Shown: positions 8,087 to 16,298 of the stretch, in pieces
Position numbering within the stretch: position 1 is the first letter of the stretch
Layout: each line of letters starts with the position of its first letter
DNA from: Rhodobacterales bacterium HKCCE4037
Lineage (GTDB): Bacteria; Pseudomonadota; Alphaproteobacteria; Rhodobacterales; Rhodobacteraceae
Length of the DNA: 64,000 bases
Direction of reading: 5' to 3'
Assembly: GCA_015689645.1 (NCBI GenBank)
Contig: WVSM01000009.1
Coordinates: 46,646 to 110,645 of the forward strand
Notes under the pieces: model-generated
Told to the model about the DNA's origin: nothing
What the model saw: only the letters and a program-made list of their open reading frames with translations
Database searches by the model: none
Made by a program: the position numbers and the translations under genes

Positions 8087-8828
8087 GCAGCAGCACTTCC
8101 TCGACCGACCGCGTGATCGTGTCGAGGCAATCGGGCGTCGAGAACCGGTGATCCGCCCCCTTCACCAGCTCCAGCCGGATGTCCGGCCCCTCCAGGTGAT
8201 CCAGAAGCCGCATCGCCACGTCCATCGGCACATCCGCGTCATCCGTGCCCTGCAGCATGCGCACCGGCAGGTCGATCCGCAAAGGCTCGCGCAGCACGAA
8301 ATGATCGCGCCCGTCCTCGATCAGCTTGCGGGTGATGACCATCGCCTCGCCGTATTCCGACGGAAGGGCAATCTCGCCCTCCTCCATCACGGTCTGGCGC
8401 TCCTCGTCGGACCAGACCTCCCAATACCCGTCCTCGGTGAAATCCGGCGCGGCGGCGATCGTCACGATCCCCAGCAGCTTCTCGGGCATCCGTTTCGCCA
8501 GCAGAAGCGCCTGCCACCCGCCCATGGAGGAGCCGACGACAACCACCTTCTCCTCGGTCAGCGCATTGATCGCGGCGATTGTATCCTCGTGCCACTCGCC
8601 GATGGAGCCTTCGGTGAACTCCCCCGAACTCTCGCCATGGCCGGAATAGTCGAACCGCAGGAACTCGCGCCCCGACCGCCGCGCCCAGGCCTCCAGGTGC
8701 ACCGCCTTGGTGCCCCCCATGTCCGAGCGCAGGCCGCCCAGGAACACCACCGCCGGCATCCGGCCGGAGAACTTGTGGTAGGCGAGCCGCCGCCCCTGCT
8801 TTGTTTCAAGAAACTGAGTATCACCCAT
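8079..8828 (-). CDS. Alpha/beta hydrolase (serine hydrolase/esterase)
   Basis: The 249-residue cytoplasmic protein starts MGDTQFLETKQGRRLAYH. It has the GxSxG elbow in VVGSSMGGWQALLLA, an Asp in GTDDADVP and a His near GADHRF, which form a complete triad. A longer open frame exists upstream, but its extra 94 residues are antisense to the divergent transporter gene and start, so I use the ATG at 8828. It is first in a two-gene unit with the membrane-anchored hydrolase. The family includes palmitoyl-protein thioesterase-like (ABHD10-type) and other esterases. Confidence 0.87.
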   Translation of the reverse strand: MGDTQFLETKQGRRLAYHKFSGRMPAVVFLGGLRSDMGGTKAVHLEAWARRSGREFLRFDYSGHGESSGEFTEGSIGEWHEDTIAAINALTEEKVVVVGSSMGGWQALLLAKRMPEKLLGIVTIAAAPDFTEDGYWEVWSDEERQTVMEEGEIALPSEYGEAMVITRKLIEDGRDHFVLREPLRIDLPVRMLQGTDDADVPMDVAMRLLDHLEGPDIRLELVKGADHRFSTPDCLDTITRSVEEVLLHA

Positions 8829-9009
8829 CACGCATCGTCCCTGCCTGAAGCGGTCCGCTCGTCCCTGTTTCGGGCCGGAGCCGAACCGTTTTGAATTGCG
8901 CGCAACCTGCCCCGCCAGCGCCGGTGCCGCAATCCCGCGCGCCCCCGATGGGCGGAGCCCCGCGCAAAGGACGATTGACCCGGCCCCGCCGCCATCCCTA
9001 TGTCGCGCC

Positions 9010-10179
9010 ATGAATGACGCCTCGCCCCGCCTGCTGATCCCGACGCTGTCGGCGGTGAATTTCATCGTCGGCATGGGCGCCTTCCTGACCATCGGCCTGA
9101 TCGAGCCCATCGCCGACGATTTCGGCGTGACCGACGCGCAATCCGGCGCGCTCCTGACCAGCTACGCCGTGATCTACGCGGTGCTCTCGCCGCTTCTGGT
9201 GTCGCTCACCGGCACAATCGGACGCCGCCGGGTGCTGGCGCTGGGGCTCGCGATCCTCGGCATCTCGGCACTGCTCTCGGCCCTCGCCCCGTCGCTTCTT
9301 GTCCTGCACATCTCGCGCGGGCTGGCCGCGATGGGCGCGGGCCTCGTCACGCCCGTCTCCGCCGCCGTCGCCACGATGCTGACCGCGCCCGAGCGGCGCG
9401 CCCGCACCATCGCCGCCGTCTTCGCCGGGCTCACCATCGCGCAGGCCGTGGGAATCCCCGTCGGCGGCTGGGTCGCCTACACCTTCGGCTGGCGCTACGC
9501 CTTCGCCATCCTTGCCGCGCTCAGCCTGCCCGCCCTCGTCCTGCTGTGGCGCATCGTGCCGGCGGGCCTGTCCTTCGTCCCCGTCTCGCTCCGCGACCTC
9601 GGGCGCATCCTCGGCGACCTGCCCACCATGGGCGCGATCCTGTTCACGGCGACCTTCCTGTGCTCGATCTTCCTGCTCTACACCTATTTCGCGCCGCTGC
9701 TGGCCGCCGACATGGGCTTCGGGCGCGACGGGATCACGCTGACGCTGTTCATCTTCGGGCTCGGTGCCATCGTGGGCAATGTCACCGGCGGCACGTTCAG
9801 CGACCGGATCGGAGCCTCTCGCACGCTGACGATCCTGACCGCGCTGCAAATCGTGACCCTGCCGCTCTATTCCTTCCTGCCCCTGCCCGCGCCGCTGCTG
9901 CTGGCCTACACCTTCGTCTGGTCGGTCATCGGCTGGTCCTTCGGCGCGGCGCAACAGGTCCGCCTCGTCACGCTCGACCCGGCACGCGCGCCCGTCCTGC
10001 TTTCGCTGAACGCCGCCTGCATCTACCTCGGTGCCGCGGCCGGCTCGTCCATCGGCGGGCTGGTCATCAGCCGTGCTTCGGTCTCCGCCCTCGGGATTGC
10101 CGCGGCACTCGTCATGGTCGCGGCCCTCGCGCACCTGATCCTCTCCAACCGTGCCACCGTGCGCCGCGCCCGCCCCTGA
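9010..10179 (+). CDS. MFS transporter (DHA1-type drug/sugar efflux)
   Basis: 389 residues with twelve predicted membrane segments and no large soluble domain. The order of segments begins IPTLSAVNFIVGMGAFLTIG, and the cytoplasmic loop between segments 2 and 3 carries the GRRRVLALG motif. The R-rich loop PERRARTIAAVFAG and AVGIPVGGWVAY match segments 4-5 of the AraJ/DHA1 drug:H+ antiporters. The ATG at 9010 gives the right N-terminus, whereas the open frame upstream of it is leader. It is divergent from the hydrolase pair. The exported compound is unknown. Confidence 0.9.
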   Translation: MNDASPRLLIPTLSAVNFIVGMGAFLTIGLIEPIADDFGVTDAQSGALLTSYAVIYAVLSPLLVSLTGTIGRRRVLALGLAILGISALLSALAPSLLVLHISRGLAAMGAGLVTPVSAAVATMLTAPERRARTIAAVFAGLTIAQAVGIPVGGWVAYTFGWRYAFAILAALSLPALVLLWRIVPAGLSFVPVSLRDLGRILGDLPTMGAILFTATFLCSIFLLYTYFAPLLAADMGFGRDGITLTLFIFGLGAIVGNVTGGTFSDRIGASRTLTILTALQIVTLPLYSFLPLPAPLLLAYTFVWSVIGWSFGAAQQVRLVTLDPARAPVLLSLNAACIYLGAAAGSSIGGLVISRASVSALGIAAALVMVAALAHLILSNRATVRRARP

Positions 10180-10253
10180 CGCGGAACCGCGCTTTCATCT
10201 TGCCGGAAAAACTCCCCCCGGAGGGTCCGGCCCCCGCCACTCGCACCACACGT

Positions 10254-10282
10254 TGACAATCCCGCGCCCCGCCGCCACAAGC
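10254..10282 (+). promoter_or_regulatory. Putative promoter of thrS
   Basis: A consensus -35 box TTGACA at 10254 lies about 90 bp before thrS, with a weak -10-like CACAAG after a 17-bp spacer. The -35 match is strong and the -10 is poor, so only the general location is supported. Confidence 0.4.
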
Positions 10283-10344
10283 CTCCCACAACCCATACCC
10301 GCAACCGGGCGTTTCGTAGGCGCCAAACCGACGAGGAGGCCACG

Positions 10345-12336
10345 ATGGCCCAGATCTCCCTCACTTTCCCCGATGGCAATGCACGTCACTACGACGCCGG
10401 GATCACCCCCGCGCAGGTGGCGGCCGACATCTCCAACTCGCTGGCGAAAAAAGCGATTTCCGCCACGGTCAATGGCGCCCATTACGACCTGCAATGGCCG
10501 ATCGAGCAGGATGCCGAGATCGCGATCCACACGCTCAAGGATGACGATCAGGCGCTGGAGCTGATCCGCCACGATTGCGCCCATATCATGGCCCGCGCGG
10601 TGCAGGAGCTCTGGCCGGACGTGAAGGTCACCATCGGTCCGGTCCGCGATCAGGGCTGGTTCTACGATTTCGACCGGTCGGAGCCCTTCACGCCCGAGGA
10701 TCTCGGCGCCATCGAGGCGAAGATGAAGGAAATCATCAACGCCCGCGACGCCGTGCGCACCGAGGTCTGGGACCGCGAGAAGGTCCGCGCCCATTACGAG
10801 GCGACGAACGAGCCCTACAAGGTCGAGCTGCTGGACCGCATCCCCGGGGATGAGCCGATCCGCATGTACTGGCATGGCGAGTGGATGGACCTCTGCCGTG
10901 GCCCGCACCTGCAGAACACGGGCCAGGTGCCCGCAGATGCCTTCAAGCTGATGAGCGTCGCCGCCGCCTACTGGCTCGGTGACAACACGCGTCCCATGCT
11001 GCAGCGCATCTATGGCGTCGCCTTCAAGAACCGCGACGACCTGAAGAAGCACCTGAACTTCCTCGAGGAAGCCGCAAAGCGGGACCACCGTCGCCTGGGC
11101 CGCGAGATGGAACTCTTCCACATGCAGGAGGAGGCACCGGGCCAGGTCTTCTGGCACCCAAACGGCTGGACGATCTACACCGAGCTGCAGGATTACATGC
11201 GCCGCAAGCAGCGCGCCGGCGGCTACCGGGAGATCAACACGCCGCAGGTTGTCGACCGCAAGCTCTGGGAAGCCTCGGGCCACTGGGACAAGTACCAGCA
11301 TCACATGTTCATCGTCGAGGTCGACGAAAGCCGCGACGGCGAGGATGACGATGCAACGGCGAAAAGCCACGAGCATACACGCATCAACGCGCTCAAGCCG
11401 ATGAACTGCCCCTGCCATGTGCAGGTGTTCAACCAGGGCCTGAAATCCTACCGCGACCTGCCGCTGCGGCTGGCCGAATTCGGCTCCTGCGCGCGGTACG
11501 AGCCGTCGGGCGCACTGCACGGCATCATGCGCGTGCGCGGCTTCACGCAGGATGACGCCCACATCTTCTGCACCGAGGACCAGATCCAGGAAGAATGCGC
11601 CCGCTTCATCGACTTCCTGGCCGAGGTCTACCGCGAGTTGGGCTTCCCCGAATTCGAGATCCGCTTCGCCACGCGCCCCGAAAAGCGCGTCGGGACCGAG
11701 GAAAGCTGGGATTACGTCGAAAACGCCCTGGAAAGCGCGATCAAGGCCGTGGGCCGCGACTACACGCTGGAACCCGGCGACGGGGCGTTCTACGGGCCGA
11801 AGCTCGATTTCTACCTGACCGACGCCATCGGCCGGGTCTGGCAATGCGGCACCTTCCAGGTCGACCCGAACCTGCCGGAGCGGCTCGATGCCTCCTACAT
11901 CGCGCCCGACGGCGAGAAGAAGCGCCCCTTCATGCTGCACCGCGCCTGCCTCGGCTCGTTCGAGCGCTTCGTCGGCATCCTGATCGAGAACTGGGAAGGC
12001 AAGCTGCCCTTCTGGCTCGCGCCGCGCCAGGTCGTGGTGGCCTCCATCGTGTCCGACGCCGATGATTTCGTGCTCGAGGCCGTCGAGGCGCTGAAGGCCG
12101 CGGGCGTCCGGGCCGAGGCGGACATCCGCAACGAGAAGATCAACTTCAAGATCCGCGAGCATTCCGTCGGCAAGGTGCCCGCCATCCTCGCCATCGGACG
12201 GCAGGAGGTCGAGAACCGCACCGTCACCCTGCGCCGCCTGGGCGAGAAGCAGACCTCCGTCCTGCCGCTCGACGAGGTCGTGGCGTCGCTGGCCGCCGAA
12301 GCGGTGGCACCGGACTTGCTCGACAAATCGGATTGA
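10345..12336 (+). CDS. thrS: Threonyl-tRNA synthetase
   Basis: Charges tRNA-Thr. The 663-residue enzyme has the expected order: TGS domain (residues 1-65), the editing domain with [12 protein letters not shown] and the RGPH motif around 190, and the class II core. Zinc ligands are visible at MNCPCHVQ (Cys), DDAHIFC (His) and PFMLHRA (His). The C-terminal anticodon-binding domain begins at PRQVVVASI. An AGGAGG ribosome-binding site precedes the ATG. A glycosyltransferase gene follows after 13 bp and is probably cotranscribed. Confidence 0.98.
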   Translation: MAQISLTFPDGNARHYDAGITPAQVAADISNSLAKKAISATVNGAHYDLQWPIEQDAEIAIHTLKDDDQALELIRHDCAHIMARAVQELWPDVKVTIGPVRDQGWFYDFDRSEPFTPEDLGAIEAKMKEIINARDAVRTEVWDREKVRAHYEATNEPYKVELLDRIPGDEPIRMYWHGEWMDLCRGPHLQNTGQVPADAFKLMSVAAAYWLGDNTRPMLQRIYGVAFKNRDDLKKHLNFLEEAAKRDHRRLGREMELFHMQEEAPGQVFWHPNGWTIYTELQDYMRRKQRAGGYREINTPQVVDRKLWEASGHWDKYQHHMFIVEVDESRDGEDDDATAKSHEHTRINALKPMNCPCHVQVFNQGLKSYRDLPLRLAEFGSCARYEPSGALHGIMRVRGFTQDDAHIFCTEDQIQEECARFIDFLAEVYRELGFPEFEIRFATRPEKRVGTEESWDYVENALESAIKAVGRDYTLEPGDGAFYGPKLDFYLTDAIGRVWQCGTFQVDPNLPERLDASYIAPDGEKKRPFMLHRACLGSFERFVGILIENWEGKLPFWLAPRQVVVASIVSDADDFVLEAVEALKAAGVRAEADIRNEKINFKIREHSVGKVPAILAIGRQEVENRTVTLRRLGEKQTSVLPLDEVVASLAAEAVAPDLLDKSD

Positions 12337-12349
12337 AAGTGAGTAAGGT

Positions 12350-13372
12350 ATGAAATGGCTAATCAACCAGTTCCGCTATCCTTCCTTCAGTCAATTGAAG
12401 GCAAGCATCCGTATCGCCCACGGCAATTTTGATCCAAGCGCGCTTACCGTATACTCCGTTATGAGGAACGAGCATTATTGCCTCGCTGCATTCCTCGACC
12501 ATCACCGCAAGCTCGGAGTTGAGCAGTTTCTCATCCTCGATGACAGTTCCGACACCGCGTTCCGTGCGATGCTGGAGAGCGAAAAGGATGTTGTCGTTCT
12601 GGTGGGTAAGCATAGATTTGGAGCGACTGTCCTTACCCGGAAGGGCTCGCCCAATCGTGCAGGCACCGAATACAAGAATGCAATCCCCGAGCGGTTCCTG
12701 TTTGGTAAATACTCTCTTTATCTCGATGCGGACGAATTTCTCCTTTTGCCGCCGTCTTGTCCGACCCTGCCTGACCTCATCTCGTTCTTGGAGAATCGCA
12801 ATCTGGACAGCTGCAGCGCCCTAATGATAGAGTTTTTTCCTGAAACTTGGGCCGTCGGAGGTGAGCTGGCCAACTCAAACAAACCGAACACTTCGGACGA
12901 GATGTTCGATCGCTATCCTTGGTTTGATCGCGAATTGCGTTTGGGTGACCTCAGCGCGCCCAAGCCGGAAGTAATCGGGCGCACGAAGTCCGAAAAACTC
13001 ATGTCTCTTTTTTTCGATCCCGCAGATCGGATAGATGGCCGACGATTCGGTTCTCCAAAAACGAAGTTTCCCATAGCTCGGGTCGGCGACGACGCATATC
13101 GGAATGGGTCGCACCAAGTTTCGGGCCGGCGCGCCACGGATCGCCACATCGCCCTCGCACACTTTGTCCTACGCCGCGATTTTGAAGCAAAGGCACACAA
13201 CGCAATTCTGGAAGAAAGTCACGTCAACGGATCGTCAAAATACAAACACTACGGCCGACTGATCAAAGAACTTGACGGAAAGGTAGCGGCTCTTCGCGAT
13301 GATGACAGCCTGCGATACACCGGTCCCGCACAATTGCTCGATCTGGGACTGATGCGCTGGCCCGCGGGGTAA
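12350..13372 (+). CDS. Glycosyltransferase family 2-like protein (Glyco_tranf_2_4 type)
   Basis: The 340-residue protein has VMRNEHYCLAAFLDHHRKLG near residue 38 and FLILDDSSDT, the nucleotide-sugar end of a GT-A fold. YLDADEF (about residue 127) supplies the DxD metal site. These features match the Glyco_tranf_2_4/GT92-like group that modifies surface polysaccharides. No membrane segment is evident. Base composition is visibly lower in GC than in thrS or the genes around it, and codon use is more mixed, which suggests transfer into this position behind thrS. A weak GAGTAAGG site precedes the ATG. Confidence 0.82.
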   Translation: MKWLINQFRYPSFSQLKASIRIAHGNFDPSALTVYSVMRNEHYCLAAFLDHHRKLGVEQFLILDDSSDTAFRAMLESEKDVVVLVGKHRFGATVLTRKGSPNRAGTEYKNAIPERFLFGKYSLYLDADEFLLLPPSCPTLPDLISFLENRNLDSCSALMIEFFPETWAVGGELANSNKPNTSDEMFDRYPWFDRELRLGDLSAPKPEVIGRTKSEKLMSLFFDPADRIDGRRFGSPKTKFPIARVGDDAYRNGSHQVSGRRATDRHIALAHFVLRRDFEAKAHNAILEESHVNGSSKYKHYGRLIKELDGKVAALRDDDSLRYTGPAQLLDLGLMRWPAG

Positions 13373-13510
13373 GACCGTTCGATTTTTCGGTGTTGCAACC
13401 TGTTCAGGACCATCCGAGAACATGAAATCGCCCAAATCCGGTCGGCATTCCGCCAAGGCGCTGCTTTACCCCTGAGTCCAAGCGACGGCCCAACCGTCGG
13501 TTCAGTAGGT

Positions 13511-14053
13511 ATGAGTATGTTTCAGAGCAGCACCATAAAGGCGGATCCGTTCGCGTTCGACAGCCTCCATCAGGCCTCGGCACACGGCACCCCGCCTGTC
13601 ACCGACACCCCGCTTGTCGCCGTTTCAGCCGACACGCTCCTCCGGTCCCCGGACGGCCCCGTCGCCGCGCGCGATCTTGGCGCCGGTGACCTGCTGCTCT
13701 GCATGGACGGCTCCCCGGTCCCCCTGCACTCCGTGACGCTCACGCGCTTCTCTCGCGGCGACTTGCAGGGCAATCGCGCCCTCGCTCCGATCCGGTTCGA
13801 AGCGGGCAGCGCCGCCGACGGCCTGCCCCGGCAAACCTTGCTGATCTCACCCTGCATGCCGGTCGTCTCGCCGATGATGGGCGGCCAGGTCCGCGCAGAC
13901 CACCTCGTGAACGGCGGCACCATTCGCACCGCGATCCCGGACGAGGGCATCACCTACATCACCCTGCAAACCGCAACGCCGGCCCTCTTGATGGTCGACG
14001 GCCTTTGCCTGCGCTTCGAAGCCACCGCCCGGCCCGGCGTCGCCTTCGCCTGA
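13511..14053 (+). CDS. Degenerate Hint-domain protein
   Basis: 180 residues resembling the self-cleaving Hint fold, but with key positions replaced. The segment VSADTLLRSPDGPVAARDLGAGD aligns by eye with the splice-junction start of the full Hint protein at 33040-34197 (CFAAGTLIATREG...). The catalytic Cys is absent here, replaced by Val/Ser. Likewise TLLISPCMPVV replaces the SPEHRMF histidine block. I therefore read it as a non-cleaving relative that may keep only a structural or binding role. The ATG could be at 13511 or 13517. It is isolated, with 138 bp upstream that hold no gene. Confidence 0.7.
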   Translation: MSMFQSSTIKADPFAFDSLHQASAHGTPPVTDTPLVAVSADTLLRSPDGPVAARDLGAGDLLLCMDGSPVPLHSVTLTRFSRGDLQGNRALAPIRFEAGSAADGLPRQTLLISPCMPVVSPMMGGQVRADHLVNGGTIRTAIPDEGITYITLQTATPALLMVDGLCLRFEATARPGVAFA

Positions 14054-14065
14054 ACGCCCCCCGCC

Positions 14066-14434
14066 TCAGAAATGCGCGTGCTCCTCGTCGGGCCGTCCGG
14101 CCGCCAGCGCCAGCACCCCGCCGAGGCCACAGAACGCGATCGGGAACATGGTGAACACGCCGAACCCGAAGGCGTAGAGGATCCCCGCCGCCGCCGCCAG
14201 CATCAGCACTCCACCCCACAACGCCCGGCTCTTCGCCATCGCGCCCCCCGCGATCGCGAGGATCGGCGACAGGAACGCCATTGTCCGGTAGAGTTGCGGG
14301 TTCTCGACCTGCGACGCGAGGTCCGGAATCTCGCCGAACCAGTCGATGAACACCGTGTAGCCGTAGATGAAGAAGCCGATGATCATGGCAAGCGTTCCGC
14401 CGATCAGGCCAAGGACAAGGGCTGCGTTGCGCAT
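14066..14434 (-). CDS. Small four-segment membrane protein, possibly DUF4064-like
   Basis: 122 residues, almost entirely four hydrophobic segments (ALVLGLIGGTLAMIIGFFIYG; MAFLSPILAIAGGAMA; LWGGVLMLAAAAGILYAFGF; FPIAFCGLGGVLALAAG) with a charged tail DEEHAHF. This arrangement resembles DUF4064 proteins, but I cannot confirm the family. The ATG at 14434 has GGAG seven bases before it; the longer frame upstream is antisense noise. It converges with the degenerate Hint gene. Confidence 0.72.
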   Translation of the reverse strand: MRNAALVLGLIGGTLAMIIGFFIYGYTVFIDWFGEIPDLASQVENPQLYRTMAFLSPILAIAGGAMAKSRALWGGVLMLAAAAGILYAFGFGVFTMFPIAFCGLGGVLALAAGRPDEEHAHF

Positions 14435-14584
14435 CTTTCGCTCCGTTTGAAGATCGTTCCCATCCACATGGGGACCGCCGTCGAACCGCCCAAGCCCACA
14501 CGGGGGGAAATGCCGCGCGGCCTTCCCCTCAGACCCTGTCGCGTTCATATGCATTCACACGACAGGCCCTGACGTCTCGAAGTC

Positions 14585-14631
14585 GCATGTCCGGGACGCG
14601 CAAAACCGGTTCCCACTTTTGCGCGACATGC
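14585..14631. repeat. Palindromic intergenic repeat, copy 1
   Basis: 47-bp imperfect palindrome: outer arms GCATGTC/GACATGC and inner arms GCGCAAAA/TTTTGCGC around a CCGGTTCCCA centre. It differs from copy 2 by one base, and the two copies are in the same orientation with a 61-bp period. Elements with this core are known as dispersed intergenic repeats in alphaproteobacteria. Confidence 0.85.
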
Positions 14632-14645
14632 GGTTTCTTGAGATC

Positions 14646-14692
14646 GCATGTCCGGGAAGCGCAAAACCGGTTCCCACTTTTGCGCGACATGC
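14646..14692. repeat. Palindromic intergenic repeat, copy 2
   Basis: Same 47-bp palindrome as copy 1. It ends one base before the stop codon of the ArsC-like gene, so its hairpin would form at the 3' end of that transcript and may act as terminator or stabiliser. Confidence 0.85.
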
Positions 14693-14693
14693 T

Positions 14694-15008
14694 TCAGACC
14701 CGCAGCGCCGCCTGCACGTCCTTGCCCCAGCCCAGGTGCAGCGCGCCGTCGGCCTCGATCACCGGGCGTTTCATCAGCGTCGGATGCGCGGCCAACAGGA
14801 CCTCCGGCGGCTTCTCCCGCTCCGCCTCCGACAGGCCCCGCCACGTGGTCGAGCGCCGATTGACCAGCGCCTCGCCGAATTCATCCAGGAACCGCGCGAC
14901 CTGCCCCGCCTCCAATGGCGTCTCGCGCACGTCGACGAAGTCCGCCGCCGGCAGCGCCTTCGCGGCCTTGCGGCAGGTGTCGCAGGCCTTCAACCCGTAG
15001 ATGCGCAT
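14694..15008 (-). CDS. ArsC/Spx-family thioredoxin-fold protein
   Basis: 104 residues starting MRIYGLKACDTCRKAAKAL. The CxxC pair (Cys-9 and Cys-12) sits at the start of the thioredoxin-like fold as in YffB/Spx and ArsC relatives. The TLMKRPVI block at about residue 75 is the cis-Pro region of the family. The protein is probably a glutathione-dependent thiol reductase rather than a true arsenate reductase, since no ars genes are nearby. The ATG at 15008 is chosen because the frame before it is leader for the divergent cold-shock gene. Confidence 0.85.
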   Translation of the reverse strand: MRIYGLKACDTCRKAAKALPAADFVDVRETPLEAGQVARFLDEFGEALVNRRSTTWRGLSEAEREKPPEVLLAAHPTLMKRPVIEADGALHLGWGKDVQAALRV

Positions 15009-15221
15009 TCTTTCATCCTCCGATGCCGCGATAGGCAAAGTCACGCCTTGGCGATCACATTGGTCGAAACAGACTTGTTTTCGTCGGCGAACGCCCCATC
15101 GTTACGTTCGTGGGAACGGTATACAGGCTCGGTCCGGCAGGAAAGGGCCCAAGCCGGTCTCGCCGCGCCGCCGCAGCGCTTGCGGGCGGAGACTGAACGA
15201 CACTTGAGACACGGGAAGATT

Positions 15222-15428
15222 ATGCCCACCGGCACTGTGAAATGGTTCAATACGACCAAGGGTTTCGGCTTCATCGCACCGGACGACGGCGGCAAGGATG
15301 TGTTCGTGCACATCTCGGCCGTTGAACGCGCCGGGATGACGGACCTGCCCGACAACACGAAACTCAGCTACGAACTGCGCGAGGGCCGCGATGGCCGCTC
15401 CTCCGCGGTGGAGCTGCAGAAGATCTGA
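15222..15428 (+). CDS. Cold-shock-domain protein (CspA family)
   Basis: The 68-residue OB-fold RNA chaperone has both RNA-binding motifs, KGFGFI (RNP1) and DVFVHIS (RNP2). It starts MPTGTVKWFN with a GGGAAG site just upstream. The leader back to the divergent ArsC-like gene is about 210 bp. A TATACA box at 15120-15125 could be its -10, giving a long untranslated leader, as is common for cold-shock genes. The copy number of csp genes in the genome is unknown. Confidence 0.95.
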   Translation: MPTGTVKWFNTTKGFGFIAPDDGGKDVFVHISAVERAGMTDLPDNTKLSYELREGRDGRSSAVELQKI

Positions 15429-15519
15429 CACGCCGCCGCGTGTCGGACACCGACCTGGTCCCGCGCCCTGCCCCGGCGCGGGAGACATGGCTTTTACGCC
15501 GCGAACCACGCAACACACC

Positions 15520-15544
15520 GTAGGGTGCACATTCATCGTGCACC
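15520..15544 (+). repeat. GTAG-headed hairpin repeat, type A copy 1
   Basis: GTAG followed by a 7-bp perfect stem (arms GGTGCAC and GTGCACC) with loop ATTCATC. The same 25-bp element recurs at 15708 exactly and at 24339 with one base changed in the loop. Confidence 0.85.
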
Positions 15545-15595
15545 TTTCCCACGCATTCACCCCGCACCACCGATCGGCCCTGAGCCCAAAACCCC

Positions 15596-15616
15596 GTAGG
15601 GTGGGTGAAACCCACC
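15596..15616 (+). repeat. GTAG-headed hairpin repeat, type B
   Basis: GTAG head, then arms GGTGGGT and ACCCACC around a 3-base loop GAA. It has the same head and layout as type A but a different stem sequence. Confidence 0.8.
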
Positions 15617-15626
15617 ACCTTCCCCC

Positions 15627-15647
15627 GTAGACCGGGCCTCGGCCCGG
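15627..15647 (+). repeat. GTAG-headed hairpin repeat, type C
   Basis: GTAGA head, then CCGGGCC and GGCCCGG arms around TC. The same type appears twice at 38939-38998 and in a decayed form at 24376. Confidence 0.8.
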
Positions 15648-15707
15648 GAGCGGACCCGCTGCAATTCACGCAAATCGTGCCCACGAATGAGACCCAACCG
15701 CACCAGC

Positions 15708-15732
15708 GTAGGGTGCACATTCATCGTGCACC
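15708..15732 (+). repeat. GTAG-headed hairpin repeat, type A copy 2
   Basis: Identical over its full 25 bp to the copy at 15520. A type D element begins 4 bp after it in the same orientation. Confidence 0.85.
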
Positions 15733-15735
15733 ACC

Positions 15736-15757
15736 GTAGGGCGGGACTTGTCCCGCC
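15736..15757 (+). repeat. GTAG-headed hairpin repeat, type D
   Basis: GTAG head, then arms GGCGGGA and TCCCGCC around CTTG. The stem matches none of the other types in the window. Confidence 0.8.
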
Positions 15758-15897
15758 GGACCGGCCCGCCACCCCTGGGTGAGCCGTGCCATCGCAGGAC
15801 CGGGGGCTGGCGAACCAACCCCGGTTTTAAAACTTTATTTTTCAGCCTTGGGGCGAGTTGCGAAGGGAGCACCCAGCCTCACGAAATCGCCCCTTGA

Positions 15898-15936
15898 CCG
15901 ACAGGCTCTTTTGCAACGCAAAAGATGCCGAAAGGG
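15898..15936 (+). repeat. 39-nt covarying hairpin, copy 1
   Basis: Starts CCGACAGG and ends CCGAAAGGG. It folds into GGC plus TCTTTTGC paired with GCAAAAGA plus GCC, with a one-base bulge and a 3-base loop. It matches 24421-24459 at 31 of 39 positions without gaps, and two of the changed pairs are compensatory (C:G to G:C, G:C to T:A). Confidence 0.7.
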
Positions 15937-16298
15937 AGACCGCGGTGCCGGTCCGGCGATCACGAGGAAGCTTCTAGCATTGCTCCGTGCTACCCTACAC
16001 AGAAAGGCGACCAAACAAGCGATGTTCGGAAGGCCATTGCTACCCGCTCCGCAATAAACTCGCCGCGAGCTGCTCACCGCCCTCGAGCGTCACTTGCAGC
16101 GAAACTATTTTTTGAAGGTCCAACCGGTAGACCCTGCACTCCTTATCAAGGTATGCGAAGGGTTGGAAAACTGTGCGGCAAGGCTCTGCATCGAACCTTG
16201 GCTAGCCGCAACGCTCGACGAGCTCGAACTGGATGCCGATTGCGACGTAGATGCCGATTGCGATGTCGTTGTGTTTGGCGAACCCGACTTAGGCATTG

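Larger units (their letters stand above)
15429..16298. other. Gene-free stretch rich in hairpin repeats
   Basis: About 870 bp between the cold-shock gene and the lower-GC membrane-protein gene. The first third holds five GTAG-headed hairpins, and a 39-nt hairpin shared with 24421 follows. From about 15940 to 16298 I see no convincing gene; the short open frames there have no ribosome-binding sites and no recognisable products. Confidence 0.7.

Noticed and set aside
8829..9110. 94-residue N-terminal extension of the second alpha/beta hydrolase
   Set aside because: It runs through the divergent promoter region and start of the transporter gene, and the enzyme family begins at the ATG at 8828.
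10195..12366. 723-codon open frame antisense to thrS
   Set aside because: Complete overlap with thrS, low-complexity composition and no start signal.
14585..14692. Possible CRISPR array from two spaced repeats
   Set aside because: Only two copies, 14-bp spacer, palindromic unit of known intergenic type, and no cas gene.
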